This document shows positions 17,197 through 25,587 of a stretch of 64,000 nt of DNA, one piece after another. How positions within the stretch are numbered: the first letter of the stretch is position 1; each line of letters opens with the position of its first letter. The stretch lies in assembly GCF_000969415.1 (NCBI RefSeq), contig NZ_JZEX01000185.1:24390-88389 (forward strand), given 5' to 3'. Under the pieces are notes generated by a model. That model was not told where the DNA came from, ran no database searches, and was given only the letters and a program-made list of their open reading frames with translations. Position numbers and translations under genes: made by a program. The DNA is from Devosia geojensis. GTDB taxonomy: Bacteria > Pseudomonadota > Alphaproteobacteria > Rhizobiales > Devosiaceae.

Positions 17197-17592
17197 ATGG
17201 ACGCCATGGCCCAGCCGCTCGTTCCCGCCTCGATCCACCCGCCCTTCGCGCCCTACAGCCACGGCATGGTCGTGCCCGAGGGGCAGCGGATCGTCTTCTG
17301 CTCGGGCCAGCTCGGCATAGGCGCGGACGGTACGATCCCGCCCGATTGCGCCGGGCAGACGCGGCTTTGTTTTGCCAATATCGCCGCGATCCTCGCCGAG
17401 GCGGGAATGACGCTGGCCGACGTCGTGCGCATCAACGCCTACGTGACCGGGCGCGAGCACCTGCCCGACTACATGGCCGTCCGCAACGCACTGTTTGCGC
17501 AGCCTTATCCCGCCTCGACGCTGATGATCGTCTCGGGCTTCGCCCGGCCGGAATTCGTGGTGGAGATCGAGGCGGTGGCGGCCGGGACGTGA
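17197..17592 (+). CDS. RidA family (enamine/imine deaminase) protein
   Basis: Predicted 131 aa from the ATG at 17197; a second ATG 9 bp later would give 128 aa, both normal for RidA. Conserved segments are PYSHGMVVPEGQRIVFCSGQLG, TRLCFANIAAILAEAGMTLADVVRINAYVTG and the terminal ARPEFVVEIEAVA containing the active-site Arg. RidA proteins hydrolyse reactive enamines or imines, and specialised members work in catabolic pathways for uracil (RutC), aminomuconate and similar compounds. It stands divergent from the importer-amidohydrolase operon and upstream of the creatininase-family gene. A pathway role on a ring-opened imine is plausible but inferred. Confidence 0.86.
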   Translation: MDAMAQPLVPASIHPPFAPYSHGMVVPEGQRIVFCSGQLGIGADGTIPPDCAGQTRLCFANIAAILAEAGMTLADVVRINAYVTGREHLPDYMAVRNALFAQPYPASTLMIVSGFARPEFVVEIEAVAAGT

Positions 17593-17603
17593 TTTCCTCC
17601 GCC

Positions 17604-17728
17604 TGTCACCCCGGCGAAAGCCGGGGCCCAGTAAACAACGCAGTTACGGGTTTGCTGAGAAGGTCGAACCGTCGGGGGCGGACGCAATCTTCAGCGTGTA
17701 CTGGGTTCCGGCTTTCGCCGGAATGACA
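17604..17728. repeat. Family B head-to-head hairpin repeat, copy B1
   Basis: Two inverted arms of about 30 nt (17604-17633 and 17699-17728), each itself a hairpin: CCCCGGC-GAAA-GCCGGGG on the left and TTCCGGC-TTTC-GCCGGAA on the right, both flanked by CCAGTA/TACTGG. About 65 bp of non-repeated DNA lies between. It separates the RidA and creatininase-family genes. Further copies are at 18835, 20969 (half) and 56122. Confidence 0.8.
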
Positions 17729-17781
17729 TCGGTGGTGGACTTGATATCGAGCCCAAATTCCGAACATTGAGAGGTGCGACC

Positions 17782-18567
17782 ATGACCCGCAAGATCTGGT
17801 GGATGGAGTTCGCCGCGCGCGAGTTCGACAGGATCGATCCGATGAAGGCCATCGCCATCCTGCCGATCGCCGCAGTCGAGCAGCACGGGCCGCACCTGCC
17901 GGTCGGGGTCGACACCTACATCAACCAGGGAATGCTGGAGATGCTCGTCCCCCGCATCCCCGAGGCGATGGACGTACGCATTCTGCCGGTGCAGGCGGTG
18001 GGAAAATCCAACGAGCACATCTGGGCGCGGGGCACCATCAGCCACGTCGCCACCAACCTCATCGACGCCTGGACGCAGATCGGGTTGGAGGTGGCGCGCG
18101 CGGGGCTCAAGAAGCTCGTCATCGTCAATTCGCATGGCGGCAACGAGGACGTGATGAGCATCGTCGCGCGCGAATTGCGGGTGCGCGCCGGCATGCTGGT
18201 GGTGCGCTCCGGCTGGCGCTTCCCGCAGCCGGAGGGATTGCTCTCCGACACCGAGCGGCGCCACGGCATCCATGGCGGGGACGCGGAAACCTCGCTGATG
18301 CTGCACTTCCGCCCCGACCTCGTCGAGATGGAGCGCGCCGTCGATTTCGTCGCCGTCCATGCGCGCGACGAGGCCGAGTACAAATATTTGCGGCCCACCG
18401 GCTCCAACCACGCCTACGCCTGGGTCGCCTCCGACGTGAACCCGGCGGGCGCCGCCGGCAACGCCTCGCTGGCGACCGCCGAAAAGGGTCGGCTCCTCGC
18501 CGAGAGCCAGGTCAGGGGCATGCTGGAACTGCTGGAGGAGGTGGAGCGCTTCCCGCTCCCGCAATAG
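17782..18567 (+). CDS. Creatininase family amidohydrolase
   Basis: Predicted 261 aa; the ATG at 17782 has a purine-rich GAGAGG 7 bp upstream. Metal ligands of the family are visible: EQHGPHLPVGVDT (Glu, His and Asp), NSHGGNEDV (His, Glu) and HGGDAETSLM. The family includes creatinine amidohydrolase, the deformylases ArfB and related enzymes, and MftE; it hydrolyses cyclic or linear amides with two divalent metals. The Trp-rich loop near KYLRPTGSNHAYAWVASDV may contact the substrate. It follows ridA and faces the CodA-like operon, so it probably opens a ring or cleaves an amide in the same pathway. Its TAG stop lies at the left edge of a family C repeat. Confidence 0.86.
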   Translation: MTRKIWWMEFAAREFDRIDPMKAIAILPIAAVEQHGPHLPVGVDTYINQGMLEMLVPRIPEAMDVRILPVQAVGKSNEHIWARGTISHVATNLIDAWTQIGLEVARAGLKKLVIVNSHGGNEDVMSIVARELRVRAGMLVVRSGWRFPQPEGLLSDTERRHGIHGGDAETSLMLHFRPDLVEMERAVDFVAVHARDEAEYKYLRPTGSNHAYAWVASDVNPAGAAGNASLATAEKGRLLAESQVRGMLELLEEVERFPLPQ

Positions 18568-18671
18568 AGCGTTTCCAGGAAAAGTGGACACCACTTTTCC
18601 GGTTCGGAAACGCGATAAAACAAAGAGTTAGAGGTCGTTCAGCGTTTCAAGGAAACGGTGGACGACTCTAG
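18565..18671. repeat. Family C palindromic element, copy C1
   Basis: A 107-bp element starting TAGAGCGTTTCC and ending CTAG. It contains the inverted pair AAAAGTGG/CCACTTTT, GGAAACGC and the block AAAACAAAGAGTTAGAGG. Its first three bases are the stop codon of the creatininase-family gene. The other copy lies at 26542. The organisation resembles RIME and Bru-RS intergenic repeats known from Rhizobiales; identity with those families was not tested. Confidence 0.78.
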
Positions 18672-18677
18672 GGGGGA

Positions 18678-18717
18678 GCGACCCAAGGCAGGTTTGGGGG
18701 CTCAGACCTTGGGTCGC
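18678..18717. repeat. Inverted repeat of 11-bp arms
   Basis: GCGACCCAAGG (18678-18688) and CCTTGGGTCGC (18707-18717) pair perfectly around an 18-nt loop. There is no U-tract, so it is not a standard terminator. It lies directly after element C1, between two convergent genes, and may be another small palindrome or a bidirectional transcription end. Confidence 0.5.
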
Positions 18718-18834
18718 CCGCAGCCTTTGGAGGTCCCGGAGACTGCTGGCTGATAATTCGCGAGGGGCTGGTTAGGTTCCAATGGCCGAATAAATCCACG
18801 ACAAGCCTTCCACAGGCTCGGCACCCCTCCACCT

Positions 18835-18930
18835 GCCCACCGGGTCATTCCCGCGAAAGCGGGAAACTCTGTTCCCTTCACCCGGTATCGCAACGGAGGT
18901 CCCCGCTTTCGCGCGGATGACCCGGTGGGC
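18835..18930. repeat. Family B head-to-head hairpin repeat, variant copy B4
   Basis: Arms GCCCACCGGGTCAT... and ...ATGACCCGGTGGGC enclose the hairpins TCCCGC-GAAA-GCGGGA and CCCGC-TTTC-GCG. The tetraloop is as in B1 and B2, but the stems are different and mostly compensated. It lies 35 bp after the end of the ABC exporter gene on the minus strand. Confidence 0.7.
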
Positions 18931-18964
18931 AGGAAGCTCCGCAACAGACCGCAAGACGGCAACC

Positions 18965-20836
18965 CTACCTGTATCCCGCCGCCTGCAGCTCGAAGAGGTC
19001 TGCATAGACGCCGCCCTTGGCGACGAGCTCGGCATGGCTGCCGTCCTCGATGATGCGCCCGCCCTCGAGCACCAGGATGCGGTCGGCCATCCGCACCGTC
19101 GAGAAACGGTGCGAGATGAGGAGCGTCGTCTTGCCTTGCGCAAGGCCGATGAAGCGGGCGAACACCTCGGCCTCCGCCTTGGCGTCGAGCGCGGCGGTCG
19201 GCTCGTCGAGGATCATCATCTGCGCGTCGCGCATATAGGCGCGCGCGATGGCGATCTTCTGCCATTCGCCCCCGGAAAGATCCCGCCCCTTGTTGAAGAG
19301 GCGCCCCAGCGGCTGGTCGTATTTGAGCGGAAGCTTCTCGATCACGTCGGCGGCAAGGCTCCTCTCGGCGGCCTCTTCGATCCGCTCGCGGCTCGGCGCC
19401 TCATCGAGGCTGCCGACGGCGATGTTCTCGGCCGCCGTGAACGAATAGCGGATGAAATCCTGGAAGATGACGCCGACGTGCCGGCGCAGGTCCGCGATGT
19501 CGATGTCCTTCAAATCGATCCCGTCGATGCTGATCCGCCCCTCGTCCGGATCGTAGAGCCGGGTCATCAGCTTGACGATGGTGGACTTGCCCGCCCCGTT
19601 CTCGCCCACCAGCGCCATGGTCTCGCCGGCGTGGATCTCGAACGACAGGTTGCGGATCGCCCAGGTCTCGGCTTCGGGATAGCGGAAGCCGACGTTCTCG
19701 AAGCGGATGCCCTGCCGGATGGGCTCCGGGAAGGGCTTCGGGTTTATCGGCTGCACGATGGTCGGCTTGATCTCGAAGAACGAGAAAAGGTCGTCGAGAT
19801 AGAGCGTCTGCCCGGCGACCTGGGTGAAGCCGAGGAGGATCTTCTGGAAGAGCCCGTTCAACCGCAGGAACGAGCCCGACAGGAAGGTGAGGTCGCCGAT
19901 GGTGAAATCGCCGGCGATCGTGCGCCAGACGATATAGGCGTAAGCGCCGTAATAGGTCAGCGTCGAGATGGCGGCCAGCAGCCCGCCCCATACCGCCCGG
20001 TCGATGGCGAGCTTGCGGTTGTCGAGGAAGATGGTGGTGGCAAGGCTGCGGAACCGCTCGACGAGGAAATCGCCGAGGTCAAAGAGCTTGACCTCCTTGG
20101 CCGTCTCCGGCGTCGCCCCGATCCGGCGCAGGTATTCGAGCTGGCGCCGCTCGGGCGTGCGGCCCCGGCTCATGTAGTAGCCCATGGTGTTGAACCGCTG
20201 CTCGCCCCAGACCGCGGGGATGAGCGACAGGAAAAGCAGCAGGATCAGCCACGGCGCGTAGACGAAGAGGCCGATGGCGAGGGTTGCAACGGTGATGATG
20301 TCCTGCGCCTGCCCGAAGAGCTGGGAAAGCACCGTCGAGCGGCTGCCCGCCTGCCGTCGCGCGCGCTCCAGCCGGTCCTGGTAGTCGGCCGATTCGAAAT
20401 GGATGAGATCAAGCGCCGCCGCGTGCTGCATCAGTTCGATGCTGACCGTGTTGGAGTGCAGCTCGCCAAGGATCTGGTCGACGAGCGAGACGGCGCGGGT
20501 CAGGTAATCGGAAACGACGACGAGGGCGAACTCGATGGCGAGGAGCGTCGCCACATAGGTGAGCGCCCCGCTTTCCCACCATGTCCGGAAGTCGCCCGCC
20601 GGCACCGCGCCACCGGTCAGGCGCACCACCTCGTCTATGATGAGCTTGCCGACGTAGAGCATGGCGACCGGCTGCAGGGCGCGCACGAGCCGCAGCCCGA
20701 TGCTGGCGAGAGTGAGGAACTTGCTGGTCCGCCAGATCTGCGCAAAGAGCCGCCCGAGGTGCCGCAGCGTCTTCAGCCGCTCGGCGAGGGGAGCGGGAGA
20801 GTCGGGGCTGCGGAGGGAAGGATCGGGCGGGGTCAT
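18965..20836 (-). CDS. ABC exporter, homodimeric type (lipid/peptide exporter-like)
   Basis: Predicted 623 aa with an ATG start. Residues about 30-350 carry membrane helices with a long polar segment (AGSRSTVLSQLFGQAQDI, TPERRQLEYLRRIGATPETAKEVKLFDLG). The latter is typical of the NisT/bacteriocin-exporter-like branch. The ATPase domain has Walker A GENGAGKST, Q-loop GVIFQDFIRY, signature LSGGEWQK, Walker B MMILDEPTAALD with intact Glu and switch LLISHRFST. All key residues are present in one chain, so a homodimer is expected, unlike the pair at 6886-10655. It stands alone between repeats, without precursor peptide or modification genes, and its substrate is unknown. Confidence 0.87.
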   Translation of the reverse strand: MTPPDPSLRSPDSPAPLAERLKTLRHLGRLFAQIWRTSKFLTLASIGLRLVRALQPVAMLYVGKLIIDEVVRLTGGAVPAGDFRTWWESGALTYVATLLAIEFALVVVSDYLTRAVSLVDQILGELHSNTVSIELMQHAAALDLIHFESADYQDRLERARRQAGSRSTVLSQLFGQAQDIITVATLAIGLFVYAPWLILLLFLSLIPAVWGEQRFNTMGYYMSRGRTPERRQLEYLRRIGATPETAKEVKLFDLGDFLVERFRSLATTIFLDNRKLAIDRAVWGGLLAAISTLTYYGAYAYIVWRTIAGDFTIGDLTFLSGSFLRLNGLFQKILLGFTQVAGQTLYLDDLFSFFEIKPTIVQPINPKPFPEPIRQGIRFENVGFRYPEAETWAIRNLSFEIHAGETMALVGENGAGKSTIVKLMTRLYDPDEGRISIDGIDLKDIDIADLRRHVGVIFQDFIRYSFTAAENIAVGSLDEAPSRERIEEAAERSLAADVIEKLPLKYDQPLGRLFNKGRDLSGGEWQKIAIARAYMRDAQMMILDEPTAALDAKAEAEVFARFIGLAQGKTTLLISHRFSTVRMADRILVLEGGRIIEDGSHAELVAKGGVYADLFELQAAGYR

Positions 20837-20968
20837 CGGGCCAAACTACAGCGAGGCGGAAACTTCGTCACGCCAGGCATGACCAGCGCCCTTGGTCACC
20901 GGCCCATCCCTCTCACCATTGTCATATTGCTCGTTGTACTACCAGTGCGCACGCCGCTTGCCTGGTGC

Positions 20969-20999
20969 GTACTGGGTCCCGGCTTCCGCCGGGATGACA
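20969..20999. repeat. Family B repeat, single arm B3
   Basis: GTACTGGGTCCC followed by CCGGC-TTCC-GCCGG and GATGACA matches the right arm of B1 and B2 with one tetraloop change. No left arm is seen nearby, so this is a solo unit. Confidence 0.65.
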
Positions 21000-21039
21000 G
21001 CCGGTGGGTGTGGATGAACGGTGCCACGAGCACGATCCG

Positions 21040-21093
21040 CATCCCTCCCCCTTCAGGGAGGGGGCACTGATGTCCCCACTCCCGCTGATGGGT
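21040..21093. repeat. Fragment of family A-like element
   Basis: CATCCCTCCCCCTTCAGGGAGGGGG followed by a short region with GATGGGTG resembles the inner palindrome of A1 and A2 but lacks the CTAG ends. It is directly downstream of the aldo/keto reductase gene (minus strand). Confidence 0.45.
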
Positions 21094-21103
21094 GCAAGAC
21101 CAA

Positions 21104-22093
21104 TCAGAACCGCTGCGGACCCTCGGGCTTGTTCGCGACGATCTCGTCGATCCGCGCCAGCACGTCCGGCGTCAGCTTCTCCTTGGCCTTCAGCGCCGAG
21201 AGGTTGTCCTCGAGCTGGCTCTTCTTCGAGGCGCCGAGGATGACGGTCGAGACGTGCGGGTTGGCGAGGCACCAGAGCAGCGCCAGGTGGTGGATCGGCA
21301 GGCCGATCTCCTTGCCGAGGCCGGCGAGCTGCTTGATCTTTTCCAGCTGCTGCTTGCCCTCCTCGCTCTCCCAGCGCTGCTTCAGCCACTCGTAGCCGGG
21401 CAGGTTGAGGCGGCTGTCGGCGGGGATGCCGTCATTGTACTTGCCGGTGAGGATGCCCGAGGCCAGCGGCGACCAGATGGTGGTGCCGAGCCCCATGAGG
21501 TCGTAGAGCGGCAGGTAGTCCGCCTCGACTTTCTGGCGCACGAAGAGGTTGTATTGCGGCTGCTCCATCACCGGCGGGCTGATGCCCAGAGAACGGGCGA
21601 CCGCATAGGCTTCGGTCAGCTGCTGCGCGTTCCATTCGGAGGTGCCCCAGTAGAGGACCTTGCCCTGCGTGACGAGGTTGTGCATCGCCCAGACCGTCTC
21701 CTCGATCGGGGTGTCGACGTCCGGCCGGTGGCAGAAATAGAGGTCGAGGTAGTCGACCTGCAGGCGCTTCAGGGCCGCGTGGCAGGCGTCGGTCACGTGC
21801 TTGCGCGACAGGCCCTTCTGCGTCGGCTTTTGACCGCCCCAGAAGACCTTGGAGGAGACCGAATAGGTGTCGCGCCCCCAGGCGAGCTTCTTTAAGGCCT
21901 CGCCCATCAGCGCTTCCGAAACGCCTGCCTCGTAGCCTTCGGCGTTGTCGAAGAAATTGATGCCCTCGTCATAGGCCAGCGCCATGATGTCCATGGCGTC
22001 CTTCTCATCGACCTGTTTGCCGAAGGTGACCCAGGAGCCGAGCGAGAATTCGCTGACCTTGAGGCCCGATTTTCCGAGGCGACGGTATTCCAT
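21104..22093 (-). CDS. Aldo/keto reductase (potassium-channel beta-subunit/YghZ-like)
   Basis: Predicted 329 aa from the ATG at 22093, the start that fits MEYRRLGKSGLKVSEFSLGS. Catalytic tetrad residues are recognisable: Asp and Tyr in FFDNAEGYEAG, Lys in SSKVFWGG and His in YFCHRPDVDTP. The C-terminal NADPH-binding part contains TVILGASKKSQLEDNLSAL. Members reduce aldehydes, methylglyoxal or ketones with NADPH in the cytoplasm. It appears monocistronic, with a 575-bp region upstream. The natural substrate is unknown. Confidence 0.9.
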   Translation of the reverse strand: MEYRRLGKSGLKVSEFSLGSWVTFGKQVDEKDAMDIMALAYDEGINFFDNAEGYEAGVSEALMGEALKKLAWGRDTYSVSSKVFWGGQKPTQKGLSRKHVTDACHAALKRLQVDYLDLYFCHRPDVDTPIEETVWAMHNLVTQGKVLYWGTSEWNAQQLTEAYAVARSLGISPPVMEQPQYNLFVRQKVEADYLPLYDLMGLGTTIWSPLASGILTGKYNDGIPADSRLNLPGYEWLKQRWESEEGKQQLEKIKQLAGLGKEIGLPIHHLALLWCLANPHVSTVILGASKKSQLEDNLSALKAKEKLTPDVLARIDEIVANKPEGPQRF

Positions 22094-22668
22094 CTGTCGT
22101 TCCTTTTGCCTTGCGCGGCGTGACGTGCGGACCGGAAGCGGCTGCCTCCGGCGGCTGCGGGGCGGGTGCCGCGGCGCTGCGATTGGGCGGATGCGTTGAA
22201 GGAGCCGGCGGGTCCCATGCATCCGGTGGTTTGGGGGCGAGGCGCGGGCCAGGGCGGCGTGCGCTCGTCGCGTGCGAAGCATCGCACATCGGCGATGTTA
22301 GACAGACGCCCGCGTCCCGCCAAGCCCTCGCGCAGCCGGGATCGCCGAACCCGCGCCTTGAAATCAACGCAATCGAACACCAGATAGATCACAGCGACGT
22401 CGAGGGTGTTTGCTCCCTCCGTTGCGCGGCTGTCACGAACCCTCCCTACCCTGATGGTGATTTGCTCCGGCAAGCGGAGCCACGATCATTGCGAGGCAGA
22501 TGACGCCGCTTCAGTTGGTCACCATGGCCTTTCAGAGGCCGGACCATTCCGTAATTTTGCAAGCCTGCCGCCCTGGCGTGTCGCCGGCCGTTCCGTATCG
22601 GAACCCGCGACCCCGGCCGGGCGGGCTGCATCGGGCGCCCTTGCGCGCCCAATGAAGAAGACGACAAC
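22094..22668. other. Gap without recognisable gene
   Basis: This 575-bp stretch lies between the divergent aldo/keto reductase and the small gene at 22669. It contains a perfect 13-nt palindrome, ACATCGGCGATGT (22286-22298), which might be an operator for either side, and GC-rich short inverted repeats near 22139-22160. No open frame shows a known protein. Promoters for both neighbours should be here but I could not fix them. Confidence 0.4.
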
Positions 22669-22941
22669 ATGAAGAAGACTATCGATCTGACGACCCCTGC
22701 CGACCTCTATCTCGGCAGCGACCACATCACCGCCCGGGCCCAGGGCCACCGGCATTTCCGCCACGCCTTCTCGGCGATCCGCTTTGCCATGGAGCAGGCG
22801 GCGCCGGTCAGCCTGCGCGGGGCGATGCTGCGCGCCGACGGCAAGCTGCTCGACGGCGCGGACATCCGCGCCCTCTACCAGGCGGACCTGCGCTTCGCGC
22901 GCCGCCTGCCGCCGGAAGTGAGCGCGCTCAACGCGGCCTGA
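22669..22941 (+). CDS. Small hypothetical protein, 90 aa
   Basis: I do not recognise this protein. It starts MKKTIDLTTPADLYLGSDHI, is soluble, has no signal peptide, and is rich in Arg, Ala and Leu with a histidine stretch RAQGHRHFRHAF. The middle (AIRFAMEQAAPVSLRGAMLRADGKLLDGADIRALYQADL) looks like a compact alpha/beta domain. Codon use and GC match the neighbours and the frame is free of breaks, which supports a real gene. It is 81 bp upstream of the VOC-family gene and may share its transcript. Function is unknown. Confidence 0.65.
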   Translation: MKKTIDLTTPADLYLGSDHITARAQGHRHFRHAFSAIRFAMEQAAPVSLRGAMLRADGKLLDGADIRALYQADLRFARRLPPEVSALNAA

Positions 22942-23022
22942 CGCGTAAAACCCGAGCCTGGCGAACTGAACCTTGCCCGCCGTGCCGCGTTGTGAGCGGC
23001 AGGGCAGCAAGGGAGGTTCGCC

Positions 23023-23403
23023 ATGCTCAACACCAAGACGTCCTCGGCCATCGTCGCCGTCACAGACGTCGAACGGGCGCGCAATTTCTACCAGAACATT
23101 CTCGGCCTCGAGCTCAATGGCGAGGGCATGGGCGGTGTCATGTCCTTCCGCACGGGCGACAGCGAGCTCATCGTCTACCCCTCTCGCTTTGCCGGCACCA
23201 ACCGCGCCAATGCGGTCGTGTGGGGCGTGGGCGAGGACATCGACGCGATCGTTGCCGACCTGAAGGCCAAAGGCGTGACCTTCGAGCACTATCCGGACGA
23301 CGAATGGATGCAGCGCGACGGCGACGTCCACATGGCGGGCGAGGCCAAGCTCGTCTGGTTCAAGGACCCGGACGGCAATATCTTGCATCTCAACAGCATG
23401 TAG
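23023..23403 (+). CDS. VOC family (glyoxalase/bleomycin-resistance-like) protein
   Basis: Predicted 126 aa; the ATG has a strong GGGAGG ribosome site 9 bp upstream. The sequence shows the beta-alpha-beta-beta-beta pattern: SAIVAVTDVERARNFYQNILGL at the N-terminus and the second module ending WFKDPDGNILHLNSM, the classical metal-site end of VOC proteins. A His expected early in glyoxalase I is absent, so dioxygenase, isomerase or binding functions are also possible. Substrate unknown. Confidence 0.85.
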   Translation: MLNTKTSSAIVAVTDVERARNFYQNILGLELNGEGMGGVMSFRTGDSELIVYPSRFAGTNRANAVVWGVGEDIDAIVADLKAKGVTFEHYPDDEWMQRDGDVHMAGEAKLVWFKDPDGNILHLNSM

Positions 23404-23408
23404 GCGCC

Positions 23409-24125
23409 TTACGGCAATGCCCTGAGGAATCCCGCCAGGTTCTCGGTCACGTGATGGACGTGCGGCCCGCTGGCGCGGCCGAGTTCCCAGGCGTCGACCT
23501 GCTCGTGGACGAAGTCCTCGCCCGCCGTCACCTGCACCGTGACCATCCCGACCTCGTGGGGTACGAGCAGGTTCTTTTCCAGATCGTCGAACATGGCGGC
23601 CTTGCCCGGATCGATGCCGTGGCGGGTGAGGAACCCGTCATAGGCCCGCCGGTGGGGCTTGGGCACGAACTCCATGTCGCGGATGTCGAAGACGTGCTCG
23701 AAGAGATGGTCGCCCCCGATCCGCGCCAGCACGGCGCGGGCGTGGCCGAGATCGCCATTGGTCAGGATGAACTTGCGGCCGGGCAGAGCGGCGATCGCGG
23801 CGATCAGCTCCGGGTGCGGGTCGACCGAGGAATAGTCGATGGCGTGCACCGTCGACAGGAAATGATCCGGGTCGATCTTGTGGCAGGTCATCAGGCCGTT
23901 GAGAGTCGTGCCGTAGTCCCGGTAGTAGGCTTTCTGCAGCACGCGCGCGTCCTCGAAGCTCAGCGCGGTCAACTCCATGACGTAGTGCGTCATGTTGAGG
24001 TCGATCTGGGCGAAGAGGTTGCAGGTGCGCGGGTAGAGCGTGTTGTCGAGGTCGAACACCCAGTCGACGACATGGCCGAACGAGCGGGCGAGAGACGCGG
24101 CAGCAGTTGGAGACAGGTCGTTCAT
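23409..24125 (-). CDS. HAD hydrolase, pyrimidine 5'-nucleotidase (SDT1/PHM8 type)
   Basis: Predicted 238 aa, ATG start. HAD motif I is WVFDLDNTLYP, motif II FILTNGD, the motif III Lys is in VPKPHRRAYD and motif IV is AAMFDDLEKNLLVPHEVGM. The helical cap segment YRDYGTTLNGLM is diagnostic of the SDT1 pyrimidine 5'-nucleotidase subgroup, which removes phosphate from UMP or CMP. It is convergent with the VOC gene and the stops are only a few bases apart. Activity on other small phosphates is possible. Confidence 0.86.
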   Translation of the reverse strand: MNDLSPTAAASLARSFGHVVDWVFDLDNTLYPRTCNLFAQIDLNMTHYVMELTALSFEDARVLQKAYYRDYGTTLNGLMTCHKIDPDHFLSTVHAIDYSSVDPHPELIAAIAALPGRKFILTNGDLGHARAVLARIGGDHLFEHVFDIRDMEFVPKPHRRAYDGFLTRHGIDPGKAAMFDDLEKNLLVPHEVGMVTVQVTAGEDFVHEQVDAWELGRASGPHVHHVTENLAGFLRALP

Positions 24126-24160
24126 TTTGCCATTCTGGCAGAAATCGGTGAACGCTTCAT

Positions 24161-25408
24161 CTAGGTGCCGGATTCGTTATTATCATCCCCATCCTCTCCC
24201 TCCGCGGTGACCGAGAGCTTGAGCATGTTGGCAAGTCCTGCCGGGTTGACCGCCGCCGAAACGGCGGTGATGAGCTTGAGCGGCGAGGCGGGCGCGACGG
24301 CGACCTCGAGGCTTTGCGGATCGGCGAGGAACCGACGCACCTGCCCGACGATGCTCTGCGCCAGCGCGGGCGCCCGCGCATTGGCGAGATTCAACTCGAT
24401 ACGCTCGATAAGGCCCTCGACATAGGCATTTGGCTCCTGGCCCTCGTGCTGGGCGGCATAGGCGAAGAACCGGGGCGCGAGCCCCGCATCGTCATAACGC
24501 ACATGCGCCGAAACGAGATGCAGCTTCTCGAGAAGCTCGAACCCGACCCGCATCTGCAGCTCGGCGGCGCTCTGCGACTTGCCCTTGCTTGCGAACTCGG
24601 CCATCTGCCGGTCGGTCTCGTAGATCATCTGCAGGACTTCGGGCGTCATGCCGTCGAAGGCGAAGGCCAGCTCGAGCGCCCCCTGCCCGTCGAAGGCGAT
24701 GCGCAAGGGCGCGAGGGAAACGCGCCCGTTCTCCATCGACCAGTCGATCGTCGCCTCGACGGCGCCGGTGACGTCCGAGGCGCCCAAGATCGCGTAGCCG
24801 GCCTTGGCGTCCGACTTGCCCGGGCCGGTGCGGATGGTCATGCCCTCGAAGAGGAGATGCGAGGTGACGTCGACGAGCTCGCCCTCCCCCGGCGGCGGGT
24901 TGAACGTCGAGTCCGCCCTGATCGCGGCGACGGACAGCACCTCCACCCCGTCATGGGTAAAGCTCAGCGGGCCCGTCTCGAGGTCGGAGAACAGCATCAC
25001 GGTGACTTCGGCGCCGACCTGCGGCGGCAGATAGAAATCGGTCATGCGCAGGCCCTCGACCGTCACGGCGAGGGGCTGGGCACCCGCATCCGCCTCGAAC
25101 ACCAGCCGGTCGATGGTCAGGGCTTCGGCCCTATAGGTCCCGTCCTCGGTTTCGCTGACGCCGGTAAAGCGCAGTTCGACGTCGAGGTCGACGGGCCCCA
25201 GCATCCCTTCGGCCTGCACGATGGAAGCGCTCATGCCGTCGACGACGATTGCATCGCCTTCCGCGCGCGCCGGCCCGAAGGTGAAATCGTAGCCCATCAG
25301 GCCATAGGCCGCCTGCACCCGTTCGAGAAACGCCTCCGGCTCCACCGCCGCGGCCGGCGCCGCCACGAGGAACGCCGCGAGGGTCGTGCCGATGCCGATC
25401 ATGCGCAT
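24161..25408 (-). CDS. Exported protein of unknown function, 415 aa
   Basis: I do not recognise a named family. A signal peptide of about 21 residues ends at AAA (before VEPEAFL). The mature part is rich in beta-strand patterns with repeated stretches of the type VDLDVELRFTGVSETEDGTYRAEALTI, as in proteins that bind or span the periplasm, and contains acidic loops. The C-terminal tail is very acidic (EGEDGDDNNESGT). There are no cysteines. It is divergent from a secreted glycosidase-like gene. A periplasmic structural or lipid-binding role is possible, but there is no direct evidence. Confidence 0.7.
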   Translation of the reverse strand: MRMIGIGTTLAAFLVAAPAAAVEPEAFLERVQAAYGLMGYDFTFGPARAEGDAIVVDGMSASIVQAEGMLGPVDLDVELRFTGVSETEDGTYRAEALTIDRLVFEADAGAQPLAVTVEGLRMTDFYLPPQVGAEVTVMLFSDLETGPLSFTHDGVEVLSVAAIRADSTFNPPPGEGELVDVTSHLLFEGMTIRTGPGKSDAKAGYAILGASDVTGAVEATIDWSMENGRVSLAPLRIAFDGQGALELAFAFDGMTPEVLQMIYETDRQMAEFASKGKSQSAAELQMRVGFELLEKLHLVSAHVRYDDAGLAPRFFAYAAQHEGQEPNAYVEGLIERIELNLANARAPALAQSIVGQVRRFLADPQSLEVAVAPASPLKLITAVSAAVNPAGLANMLKLSVTAEGEDGDDNNESGT

Positions 25409-25587
25409 GAGTGCCTCCAGTCTCGAATCCTGCCCCGGCCGCTATCAGGCCAGCGCGACACATATGTGGCAAGTCCGGCCGCAACGCTAGCAATCGGCTA
25501 ACCAATCGATGCAATTTGCATCAAATGCCACACCGGCGTCGCAGTCGTGCCCATCCATGTGCGCGGCATCGACGAAAGGCATTTTCC

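Noticed and set aside
18965..20836. Bacteriocin or lantibiotic export locus
   Set aside because: The transporter resembles such exporters, but no precursor peptide, modification enzyme or immunity gene lies nearby.
22519..23388. Long open frame on the minus strand opposite the small gene and VOC gene
   Set aside because: It is a high-GC shadow: no start site, no family motif, and the opposite strand holds a clear VOC protein.
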